Assembly: GCF_031143425.1 (NCBI RefSeq)
Contig: NC_090444.1
Location: forward strand, 1,348,506,323 to 1,348,570,322
Reading direction: 5' to 3'
Length of the DNA: 64,000 bases
Source: Pleurodeles waltl
Taxonomy: Eukaryota > Chordata > Amphibia > Caudata > Salamandridae
Of the stretch, positions 22,497 to 32,583 are shown in pieces. Positions within the stretch are counted from its first letter, which is position 1; every line of letters starts with the position of its first letter. The position numbers and the translations under genes are program-made. The notes under the pieces were generated by a model. The model was not told where the DNA came from, made no database searches, and saw nothing but the letters and a program-made list of their open reading frames with translations.

Positions 22497-23712
22497 GTGT
22501 GTCTGTGTTGTGGCAATTTTGATGTGACGTGCCTCCCTTTTGATGAATTCACTTTGTGATCTTGTTTTGTGTTAATTTCTCAAGTCCTTCAGATGGGCAT
22601 TCTTCCAGGCATATGGACCACCTGTGTGTCAAATGTATGTTATTGAGTTATCAGACTTGTCAGCCTCATCGCCTCTAGGGGTTGATTTTTGCCAAAAAGA
22701 GAATTGCCACCTTCTTTTCCTACTCGACCTTCCGTGTACATCCATTCTCATGGTGAGACTATGCACTGGCTGTGGGTGTACTGATGGCCCTGGCAGCACA
22801 CTTAACAATGTGGACCTGCCCCAATCTCTGATCTTTCACATCAACTTAAATGTAATTGACATGTGGCATATCCTATGCATGGCAATGTTATGATCCGATA
22901 TGGATGTTGACATTGGTAATGTGTCCTGCTGATGTTGGGGAATGCGTGTTACAATGGATTGCACTGATAGTCGTATCAGTGTCCTATTTCCTCCTCTGAC
23001 TGTGCAGGTGTATGTCAGTGACCAGTTACATGTGTCCCCTCCTCAATGCTGTTGTCTGAGCAGTATGACATTTGGGATGTTGCCTTGTTACCCAGGCACA
23101 GGATGGACCCTGACATATGCAGCATGGGTGTGTCCTTAGTGCTGTGTAGCTCCTATTGTTTTTTACATTGGCTGATGTTTGTGACAACTATGGGCATTGA
23201 CATTTGAGAGTACTGGGGCCTTTGTCTTATTTCTGGGGATTGTTGCAGTTGTCATCCTCACCCCCTAATTTAGGTGTGTATGATCCATGGGGAGGTTACT
23301 GCCATTGGCTACTTGAGCTGCATACAGAGCAGAGGTGGTAGTTGCAACTGTTGTCGCAGTTACATTGCAGTTGTCAGTATGGCTAGAGGATTGCTAATAG
23401 GGCCTTAGTTAATGTAGGGGGTGTGTTGGCTGATGTGTGCCAGGATGTCAGTTTGACGTAGTGGCCTTCCCTCCTGTCGTGGCTTTCCCTTTGCTCCATC
23501 GTTGGCATGACAGCATGCCCCCATGGGACTGTTGTTGGTGTAGTGTAATGGTGTGCCCCAGCTTCTGTTTGTGCAGGCCATGCCCCCATGCCGTGCCCCT
23601 TTACCCATGCCACTCCATGTATATGATGACTTACATGCAATGTGTAGTAGATATTCCCCCCGCCCCCGGTTGCAGTTGACATAAGTGCATTATAATTCCC
23701 CATGTGACTTAC
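22497..23712. other. Remaining intron of relic C
   Basis: The short open frames here lack recognisable motifs. I see only intron-like, T-rich DNA between the MITE and the exon 1 donor. Confidence 0.5.
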
Positions 23713-24214
23713 CCTGCATGTGCGTTGTCTCCTGGTAGTCTGCGCTGTCCTGTCCTTGAATCCCTGTGACGATCTCCTCAGGGATGACAGCTGCGACCAT
23801 CTCCTCCATGTGGTCCAGGGCCTCGTGGTGTGCTGGACTCCCAGTCTGCAGTGCTGCCTTCCTGTTCCTGGCCATCTTTTCCTTTGTCCTGCGCTTGCAG
23901 TCAGGCCAGCGTTTCTTGCACTCAATGACTGTTCTACATACTTCAGCCACACTGTTAATCTTGTCGACAATTTGTTGCCATATGGCCTCTCTCCTACTGA
24001 TTGGCAACTTTGATGTGACAAACAGTTGGTGCTGGTGTTCCGTCACCTCTTTAACCAGAATTTCCTGTTCCTCTGCACTAAATCAACACTTTCTTTCCTT
24101 CTTAAATGTGTCCTGGTTCTTGTGTGGGTCCTCCTGGCTGGTTCCTGGTCTGCTGTCATATTCCTGGGGTCTGTAGTGGCATCTGGGATCCGTTTTGGCT
24201 CTCCTCTGGTGAAA

Positions 24215-24509
24215 TGGCTGTGTTCGCTGGGTTTTTTGACGCTATTGCGTAAAAAGAAACAGTGCATATCCGGTTTGTGGTGTCGTAAATCGACCCACAG
24301 TCATTTCTGCCGCGTTAACGTCGTTTCCATTTACGACTTGACGCCGCAGTGTGCATCAAAAATAATGACTCTCACCTGTTGTTTGCGCCGCCGTGCGTCA
24401 AAGTATAAATATGACGCCCGCACGGCGCACCAAAATGGCGTTAGCCAGCAGTAATATTTTTGACGCAAAACCAGCGCAGTTTTGCGTCAAAAAGTATAAA
24501 TATGGTCCC
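24215..24509. repeat. Right terminal region of Harbinger relic C
   Basis: GACGC-rich sequence ends with CAAAAAGTATAAATATGGTCCC at 24488-24509, a TIR like that of the MITEs. The next bases are AAATTTCCCAG, which belong to an antisense LTR fragment. The LTR homologue at this point reads AAACTTCCCAG, so AAA is the probable 3 bp target. The matching left end is not found in this window. Confidence 0.65.
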
Positions 24510-25109
24510 AAATTTCCCAGTATTCAGTGTAGCCATTATGGAACTGTAGAGTTTGTCTTTGACAAACTCCCAGACCATATATTCTTTATGGCTACCCTGC
24601 ACTTAAAATGTCTAAGAATTGGCTTAGACACTGTAGGGGCATAGGGCTCATACAGCTATGACCTCATCTGTGGTATAGTGCACCCTGCCTTAGGGCTGTA
24701 AGGCCTGCTAGAGGGGTGACTTACCTATGCCACAGGCAGTGGGTTGTGGGCATGGCACTCTGAGGGGAGTGCCATGTCAACTTAGTCTTTTTCTCCCCAC
24801 CAGCACACACAAGCTGTGAGGCAGTGTGCATGTGCTGAGTGAGGGGTCCCCAGGGTGGCAAAATACATGCTGCAGCCCTTAGAGACCTTCCCTGGCCACA
24901 GGGTCCTTGGTACCAGGGGTACCATTTACAAGGGACTTACCTGTGTGCCAGGGCTGTGCCAATTGTGGAGACAAAGGTACAGTTTTAGGGAACAAACATT
25001 GGTGCTGGGGCCTGGTTAGCAGAGTCCCATCACGCTTTCAATCAAAGCTGTGATCAACAAAAGGCAAAAAGTTAGGTGGTAACCATGCCAACAGTGGCAT
25101 TTTCCTGCA
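24510..25109 (-). mobile_element. Antisense LTR fragment, about 600 bp
   Basis: The reverse complement aligns by eye with the first 600 bp of the LTR at 27130: the terminal CATTTTCCTGCA corresponds to TGTAGGAAAATG, and GGTGCTGGGGCCTGGTTAGCAG and CTGCTAGAGGGGTGACTTACC are shared. It is diverged and cut at 24509 by the Harbinger end. The remaining 2 kb of this LTR is not in the window. Confidence 0.8.
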
Positions 25110-25139
25110 GGAGGGAATAGCCCTTTCGAACTATCTGCA

Positions 25140-27060
25140 AAACTCACCTGTCCGTAGTGATGGATTCCCAATGGGGCAGGTGATGGCGAATCCTGATGCC
25201 AATTGGATCGGAGTGAGGGGAGAGACTAGGAGGGTTTAGAGGCTGCAGCGGGGGTAGTGGTGGACTAGGCAGACCTCTGGCTCCCTGTCCCACACCCACA
25301 TGTGATTCCGCATCTCCGGCCATGCAGCGGCTGAACAGCATGGGTGGCACGGTGGCTGGGTTGGGGACCCAACAGAGAGCCCCTTCTGTGACCACGAAAG
25401 GGGCGAAAGGCAGACTGTTGGGGGCGAGAGGCAGCGGAAAGGCCAAAGGACCGATCCGTGGCCCAGGAGTCCTTGAATCTCTCCAAGGCCAAGTCTGCCT
25501 TACCTCCAATGAGACGGAAGCCATCAAAGGGCAGGTCCATTACAGACTGTTGGACATACACCGAAAAACCAGAAGTATGCAACCAGGCGTGGCTTTTCAA
25601 GGCCACCGTCATAGCAACCGATCTGCCCAGAGAGTCGGTCGTGTCCAGCCCACATCGGATCGTGAACTTCGCCGCATCTCTCCCATCATTGACAGTTTGG
25701 GAGACTACAGCACGGGCCGCGGTGTTCACGGACCACAGCACGAGACTGGAGGAAGAAAACATCTTCTTCCCAAATTGTTCCAACCTTTTTGATTCCCTGT
25801 CCAGGGTGTAGAAGGGAATGCACCCGAGGAAGAGAAAGCCCGGATGTCAAGACTCTCAGGTGTGGGGTGTTGGGTCAGGGATTTAGGGTCGTTCGTGCGG
25901 GCCGATGGTCATGTTCACAGAAGCCCCTATGTTGGGTTTAGACCAAGTACCCAAAAGGACATCGGTGAGGGCTTAATTGAATCGCAAAAGGGGCTCAGAT
26001 GTGGATGCCCTTGCCTGAAACACCTCCGTCAGGAGATTAGACCTCTACAGTAGGTAGTTCAAGGCCAAGGACCTCAGCTGCCCTACTGACCACCATAGCA
26101 TAAGTCGCTCCCTCCACCATAGCTACAGTAGGAGGAGACAGCATGCCAGCGTCTGGAGAAGTGTCCAGTCCACTGGCCTCGCCCAATTCCTGTGCCTAGT
26201 CCAAAGATGGGTCATCCTGGTATTCATAAGTGTCTAGGGCCCCCTCCAATCCTTTCCCAAATTCGAACCCATAGGAAAAGGGTCCAAATCTGACCTGTGG
26301 TGAGTAGGCCACATCGAAGACAGAGGGGGCAGCGGCAGTTGCTGCTCCGAGTCTTCGGGGATAAGGATTGTGTCAACGTCGATGGTGGGCACTACCGACG
26401 TCGGGAGCGTCTACAATCGAACTGGTACTGGGGAAGATCTCAGTGGTACGACCAGTGACGGTGCAGATCCGCAAGCAGATCCGGAGGGGACCTCGGTAGC
26501 CGGAGCCAAAGCCACCTGTGTGCACCCAAAGGCCCCTCGTGGGAACCCATTCGGCCGAAGGCGCCATATCAGGGTCGGTCCACCCAAAAATGAGGTGCAT
26601 GGTCTCATAAAACTCCTTTAATTGGGTGGAGGGTCGCTGCTGCAAATTTGGAGAAGAAGCGTGGAGTGGACCCAGAAGCAGGCTCTGAAGATGGAGGCCT
26701 TGAGCATCAATGCTCCTCCCGCTTCGTATCAGCCGAGCGTCAGAGTGAAGTCGAAGGGTGACGGGACCGCATCGACTTATTCTTCTTACCTCGAAGAAGA
26801 AGAAGAATGGTGGTGGCTCCGCAAATGGTCTCGAGACCTTCCTCTCGAGCGAGACCGGGACCTAAGCAGAGTCAAGCGCCGGGCCGCCATGAGTTTGAGG
26901 GCCCGCTCCCTCAAGGCCTTCGGGTGCATGGCCAGGCACTCGGAGCACAACTTCAGGTCGTAGTTGCGCTCCAACTACCACAAACAGACCCGATGTGGAT
27001 CCGTCACCTGCAGCATGCAGTAACAGTCCTCGCACGGCGTGGGAGGTGTAAACGATGGAG
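25140..27060 (-). pseudogene. DIRS-like gag relic with LAP2alpha-like region
   Basis: Broken coding sequence on the minus strand. The upstream part (26974-26786) has a Cys pair in LKLCSECLAMHPKAL followed by an Arg/Ser stretch. The downstream part (25783-25265) carries IRCGLDTTDSLGR, HAWLHTSGFS and LMDLPFDG-like motifs (here VMDLPFDGFRL) and ALERFKDSWAT. These match, from memory of the family, the LAP2alpha-type region of DIRS tyrosine-recombinase retrotransposon ORF1. Several stops and frame changes separate the parts. No reverse transcriptase or recombinase part is present. The relic is cut on the left by the antisense LTR fragment and on the right by the LTR element. Confidence 0.65.
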
Positions 27061-27129
27061 AGAGAGGAGAAAGAGAATGGATTGTTAGAAAGAGAGAGAA
27101 GGTGTGAGGAGAGGAATGGAGATGAACTG

Positions 27130-29786
27130 TGTAGGAAAATGGGTCCCTGTTGCAGTTACCCCCACTTTTTGACTGATATTGATGCTGACTTGACTGAGAA
27201 GTGTGCTGGGACCCTGCTAACCAGGCCCCAGCACCAGTGTTCTTCTACTAAAAATGTACCATTGTTTCCACAACTGGAACACCCCCAGCACACAGATAAG
27301 TCCCTTGTAAAAGGTAACAGTGGTACCAAGGGCCCTGTGACCAGGGAAGGTCCCTAAGGGCTGCAGCATATGTTGTGCCACCCTAAGGGACCCCTCACCT
27401 AACACATGCACACTGCCATTGCAGCGTGTGTGCGTTTCTGGGGAGAAAAAGGTGAAGTCGACATGGCATCCCCCTCAGGATGCCATGCACACACAATACT
27501 GCCTGTGGCATAGGTAATTCACCCCTCTAGCAGGCCATACAGCCCTAAGGCAGGGTGCACTATACCACAGGTCAGGGCATAGCTGTATGTGCAATATGCC
27601 CCTACAGTGTTTAAGTCTATTCTTAGACATTGTAAGTACAGTGTGGCCATATTACGTATATGGTCTGGGAGGTTGTCAAAACGAACTCCACAGCTCCATA
27701 ATGGATACCCTGAATACTGGGAAGTTTGGTATCAAACTTCTCAGAATAATAAACCCACACTGATACCAGTCTTGGATTTATTTTAAAAAATGCACACAGA
27801 GGGCATCTTAGAGATACCCCCTGTATTTTACCAATCCTTCAGTGCAATACAGACTGGTCTGTGCCAGCCTGCCACTGAGATGACTTTCTGACCCCTTGGG
27901 GTGAGAGCCTTTGTGCTCTCTGAGGCCAGAAACAAAGCCTGCACTGGGTGGAGGTGCTTTACACCTCTCCCTGCAGGAACTGTAACACCTAGCAGTGACC
28001 CTCAAAGGCTCAGGCATCATGTTACAATGCCCCAGGGCACTCCAGCTAGTGGAGATGCCCACCCCATGGACATAGCCCCACTTTTGGCGGCAAGTCCAGA
28101 GGAGATGATGAGGAAAACAAGGAGGAGTCAACTACCAGTCAGGACAGCCCCTAAAGTGCCCTGAGCTGAGGTGACCCCTGCCTTTAGAAATCCTCCATCT
28201 TGGTTTTGAAGGATTCCCCCAATAGGAATAGGGATGTGCCCCCCTGCCCTCAGGGAGGAGGTACAAAGAGGGTGTTGCCATCCCTACTGCCCCCAGACCT
28301 GTACATACCCCTAAATTGAGTATTTAGGGGCAACCCTGACCCCAGTAAATCAGATTCCTGCAACCTAAAGAAAGAAGAAGGACTGCTGACCTGAAAGCCC
28401 TGCAGAGACGACGGAGACACCAACTGACTTGGCCCCAGCCCTACCGGACTGTCTCCAGACTCAAAGAACCTGCACAGCGACGCATCCAAAAGGGACCAGT
28501 GACCTCTGAGGACTCAGAGGACTTCCCTGACCCCGAAGGACCATGAAACTCCCGACAACAGTGGCACTGTTCAAAAACTGCAACTACTTTTCAAAAAAGA
28601 AGCAGCTTTCAAAGAACTCTCTCTTCCCGCTGGAAGTGTGAGACTTCACACTCTGCACCCGACGCCCCCGGCTCGAGCTCCAGAGAACTAATACTGCAGA
28701 GAGGACTCCCAGGCGACTACGATGACGTGAGTAACCGGAGTCAACCCCCCTGCAACCCCACAGCAACGGCTGCAGAGAGGATCCAGAGGCTCCCCCTCAC
28801 CGTGACTGCCTGGTAACAAGGAACCCGACGCATGGACCAAGCACTGCACCCGCAGCCCCCAGGACCGAGATGAACCATCTACAAGTGCAGGAGTGACCAG
28901 CAGGCGTCCCTCTTTCTAGCCCAGTAGGTGGCTGGCACCGAGAAGCCCCCATGTGCCCTGCCTGCATTGCCTAAGTGACCCCTGGGTCCCTCCATTGCTT
29001 TCTATAGCAAACCCGACGCCTACTTTGCCTACTGCACCCAGCCGCCCCTGTGCCACTGAGGGTGTGTTTTGTGGGCTTTTGTGTGTGTGTGTCCCCTCCA
29101 GTGCTCTACAAACCCCCCTGGTCTGCTCCCCAAAGACGCAGGTGCTCACCTGTGAGCAGACTAGGACTGGAGCACCCTTGTTCTTCATAGGCGGCTATGT
29201 GTTTTGGGCCCTCCTTTGACCTCTGCACCTGACCGGCCCTGTGTTGCTGGTGCTGTGGCTTTGGGGTTGCCTTGAACCCTCACAGTGGGCTGCCTATGCC
29301 TAGGCGACTGACTGTGTAAGTGCTTTACTTGCCTGCAAAAACTAACCAAACTTACCTCCCCCAGGAACTGTTGATTTTTGCACTGTGTCCACTTTTAAAA
29401 TAGCTTATGGCCATTTTAACCAAAATTGTGTGTAATACTGTTTTAAATCAAAGTTCTATACTTACCTGTGTGAAGTACCTTGCATTTTATGTACTTATTC
29501 AAATCTTGAATCTTGTGGTTCTAAAATAAATTAAGAAAATATATTTTTCTATATAAAAACTATTTGGCCTGGAGTTAAGTCTAAGTGTGTGTTCCTCATT
29601 TATTGCCAGTGTGTGTACAACAAATGCTTAACCTACCCTCTGATAAGCCTAGTGCTCGACCACACTGCCACAAAATAGAGCAGTAGAGTTATCTAATTTT
29701 GTCACTATCAACCTGAAAGGGGAACCCTTGGACTCTGTGCACACTATCTCACTTTGCGATAGTATTTACAGAGCCAACTTCCTACA
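27130..29786 (+). repeat. 5' LTR
   Basis: 2,657 bp from TGTAGG to CCTACA. AATAAA at 29525-29530 and a CTATATAAAAACT motif at about 29550 lie 230-260 bp before its end. It is followed directly by TTGGTGGATCAGCAGTGG, where a primer-binding site is expected; I cannot assign the tRNA. Confidence 0.88.
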
Positions 29787-30055
29787 TTGGTGGATCAGCA
29801 GTGGGGTCTAAGACTTTGCATTTGCTGGACTACTCAGCCAATACATGATCACACGACAAAATTCCCAAAATTTTCATTAGAAATTGATATTTGCAATTTG
29901 ACTATTTTTCAAAAAAAATTTAAAGTCCTGCTAGGGCCTTGTGTAAGTCCCTGTTAGCATTTCATTTAGAATTTAAAAGTTTTTTTAAGTTAGGATTTAA
30001 GTTCTAGAAGTAGTTTTTAGATTCTTAAAAAGTAATCCTAACTTTTAGAGTGATA

Positions 30056-31270
30056 ATGTCTAGCACAGATGAGATGGTGGTGGAACTCAACTCACCCCTT
30101 ACCTGGATCTGGGGATGTCAGAGTTAAGGTCTCTCTGTAAGCTAAAAAAGATAAAGACTGGGTCTAACCCTACCAAAGTAAAGCTCCAGGAGCTCTTGGC
30201 AGATTTCACAAGGGACAGCCCCTCTGAGTTGGAGCATACTCCTTCAGATGGGGAAATTAGTGAACAAGAGGAAGAACTCACCCCTCCTGTCCTAATTAAG
30301 GAGAACAGGGTTCCCAAAACCCTGACTCCACAAATAATAGTCAGAGAACCTGGTTCTTCCACAGGGGAGACCAGCAACTCTGGAAGCATTGAGGACAGCC
30401 TCAATGAAGAGGACCTCCTGTTAGCCAGGATGGCCAAAAGATTGGCTTTGGAGAAGCAGCTCCTAGCCATAGAAAGGGAAAGACAAGCAATGGGTTTAAC
30501 TCCCATCAATGGTGGCAGCATCATAAATAGGGTCAGAGAGAACACTGACATCCTAAAAATCCCCACAGGGATTGTAACTAAATATGAAGATGGTGATGAC
30601 ATCACCAAGTGGTTCACGGCTTTTGAGAGGGCTTGTGTAACCAGAAAAGTAAGCTGATCTCACTGGGGAGCTCTCCTTTGGGAAATGTTCACTGGAAAGT
30701 GTAGGGATAGACTCCACACACTCTCTGGTAAAGATGCAGAATCTTATGACCTCATGAAGGCTACCCTGATTGAGGGCTTTGGGTTCTCAACTGAGGAGTA
30801 CAGGATTAGGTTCAGGGGGGTTCAGAAAATCTAGAGCCAGCCCTGGGTTGATTTTGTAGACTACTCAGTGAAAACACTGGATGGTTGGGTAACTGGAAAT
30901 GAAGTGCATGACTATAATGGGCTTTTTAATTTGTTTATGAAAGACACATTTTAAGTAACTTCTTCAATAAAAAGTTGCATCAATATCTGGTAGACCTAGG
31001 TCCAGTTTCTCCCCAAGAATTAGGAAAAAAGGCAGACCACTGGGTCAAGACTAGGGTAACCAAAAGGTCCACTGGGGGTGACCAAAAGAAATGGGTTACA
31101 AAGCCTCCCCAGGAGAAAGTGGGTGACACTAGAAATAAAAAGAAGAGTCCTCTGTATGCCCCCCAAAACCTGTCCAGGTGGGTGGGCCCCAAGACACAAC
31201 CCAAAACAAAGGTGGGTACCAGGGTAAGAACTAGGAAGCCACTAAGGCATGGTGCCAAAACTGTAGACAG
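30056..31270 (+). pseudogene. Broken gag of the LTR retrotransposon
   Basis: An ATG at 30056 opens a frame that stops at once unless the frame changes near 30105. The main frame 30115-30657 is Glu/Lys-rich and ends at a TGA inside the capsid-like region (ITKWFTAFERACV). Downstream pieces (LLWEMFTGKCRDRL, LMKATLIEGFG, FVDYSVKTLDG) continue past another TAG, and a further frame change near 30945 leads to QYLVDLGPVSPQEL and KADHWVKTRV. A zinc-knuckle-like C-x2-C-x4-H remnant is encoded at 31253-31300 in the protease frame. The order capsid then knuckle is that of Ty3/gypsy gag. It is clearly inactive. Confidence 0.75.
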
Positions 31271-31741
31271 ACAGGGCACCACACCAAGGACACTTCTTGT
31301 CCCATAAACAATCCCCCTAGCAAAATCCCAGGGGTGATCAGTGTAGCCATTGGGGATGACTCCTCAGATGAGGAGGTCTTCATAGCCTTCAACTGGAAAA
31401 AGGGGCCGACAGGTGAGTTGGAGATTCCAGAGGGAAGTAGACACTTCCACCACTTACTGGTGAATGGAATCCCAGCCACTGCCCTGAGAGACACTTGTGC
31501 AAGTCACACTATTGTGCATGACAGGCTGGTGTTCTCAAACCAGTACATCCCAGGTGAGACTGCCAGAGCAGTTAGCCCAGACAAGGTCATTGATAGGCCT
31601 GTGGCGTTTGTGCCAATAGAAGTGGGTGGGACTTTTAGCTGGAGAAGGGTGATAGTCAGTACAGACCTCCCCCTTGATTGTCTTCTTGGAAATGACTACC
31701 CAGACGTTATTCATTGCCCAAGGGAGGAACTGGTCCAGTGA
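31250..31741 (+). pseudogene. Retropepsin-like protease region, damaged active site
   Basis: The frame includes GIPATALRDTCASHTIVHD and CLLGNDYP. In retropepsins the first should read D-T-G-A or D-S-G-A; here Gly is Cys (DTCAS). The second fits the conserved (I/L)LG-x-D segment near the protease C-terminus. The frame ends at TGA 31739-31741. No reverse transcriptase follows. Confidence 0.65.
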
Positions 31742-32316
31742 CAGTCCTCACCCAAGGATTCAGGAGGTGCTGCCCCTGCAGTAACTGCAAGTAGTCCCCA
31801 GAAGAAAAAGAAAAGAAAACAGTGCAGGAAGGGTGGACATCCTTTAGCCAAGGTTCCAGCAAGCTAAGGGGATTCTACTCCAGTACGGGAGAACTCCAAA
31901 AGTGGCACTGGTGAAGTCCAACCTGACCCACTGGAAGTCCTGGCAAGTCAGGCAACTGTTAAGCCTGAGTGGGAGGCTCCTCAGCTAACAGAAGAAAGAG
32001 TAGACGAAGGGAGTTTACTACAAGATGTAGTAACCCCCCACTCGAACACAGCAGACAGGTACCCTGAACTCAAAGAAGCCTGTAACTTAGCCCCTTCCCT
32101 TGTAGGTGAAGAGCTAAAGGTGTGGTACTGGGCACTGACAGCTGTTAGTGGCCTCTGCTGGGTGTTAGCCTTTATGGCTGCACTGTCCTTGGCATGGTGG
32201 TCTGACCCCATGCCAAATAGCAAGTTAGGCCCCCTGACCCTGTTGGTCATGGTGGGGTTACTCCAGCTATGGGTAACCTCTTTGGGTGAGCTAGGGGTCC
32301 CCTGGCTAAGATAAGA
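31742..32316 (+). pseudogene. Downstream region with two membrane-like segments
   Basis: It continues in the protease frame after the TGA at 31739, with a Lys-rich patch (QKKKKRKQC), a TAA at 31865 and then an open frame to the TAG at 32312-32314. The end encodes two hydrophobic stretches, about 25 residues (WALTAVSGLCWVLAFMAAL) and about 18 residues (LGPLTLLVMVGLLQLWV), separated by a short polar loop. In a normal element pol would be here. The origin is unknown: an env-like remnant, an unrelated captured segment or chance. Confidence 0.4.
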
Positions 32317-32583
32317 TTAGCAGAGGTGGATACCTCTCACCCCATAATAGAGAGAATGGGTGAAGACATAAAAAATACATACAAGAAGCAATTCAGAATA
32401 GGTCCTATCACTGTGGAAGTGGGTCAGTTCCCCAGAGGGAATAACCCAAACAGGAGGATATAAGGCAGAGTAGGTCCTGCTACAAACCAGCCTGTTTTCC
32501 CTACTCTTACTCGCCTGACAGACTAGGAAGACTCTCCCAGCTTTGGCTGAGTTTGCTGGTCTGTGGGCTGGAGGGAGGGCTTG
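32317..32583. other. Retrotransposon 3' interior and polypurine tract
   Basis: No coding region is supported. It ends with GGAGGGAGGGCTTG just before the 3' LTR, a plausible polypurine primer. Confidence 0.55.

Larger units (their letters stand above)
20790..24082 (-). pseudogene. Broken Myb/SANT-like gene of Harbinger relic C
   Basis: Exon 1 is about 24082-23713 and exon 2 is 21549-20790. Exon 1 begins at a SANT domain (FSAEEQEIL, REAIWQQIVDKI, CKKRWPDCKR), but an in-frame TGA at 24085-24083 lies immediately before it and no start is found. The donor GTAAGT and acceptor TTCATTGCAG are good and join in phase 1. Exon 2 (PVDMPVPDFP, acidic, then LTSILQELQKTQKEIS) needs a one-base frame change near 21260. 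The protein type is the NAIF1-like SANT partner of Harbinger transposases. The intron hosts a 920 bp MITE at 21574-22493. No transposase gene is seen in this relic. Confidence 0.7.

Noticed and set aside
26370..26621. Plus-strand frames in the DIRS-like relic
   Set aside because: They are antisense to recognisable DIRS gag motifs on the minus strand.
29787..29810. Primer-binding site assigned to a specific tRNA
   Set aside because: The sequence after the 5' LTR is in the right place, but I cannot match it to a tRNA 3' end with confidence.
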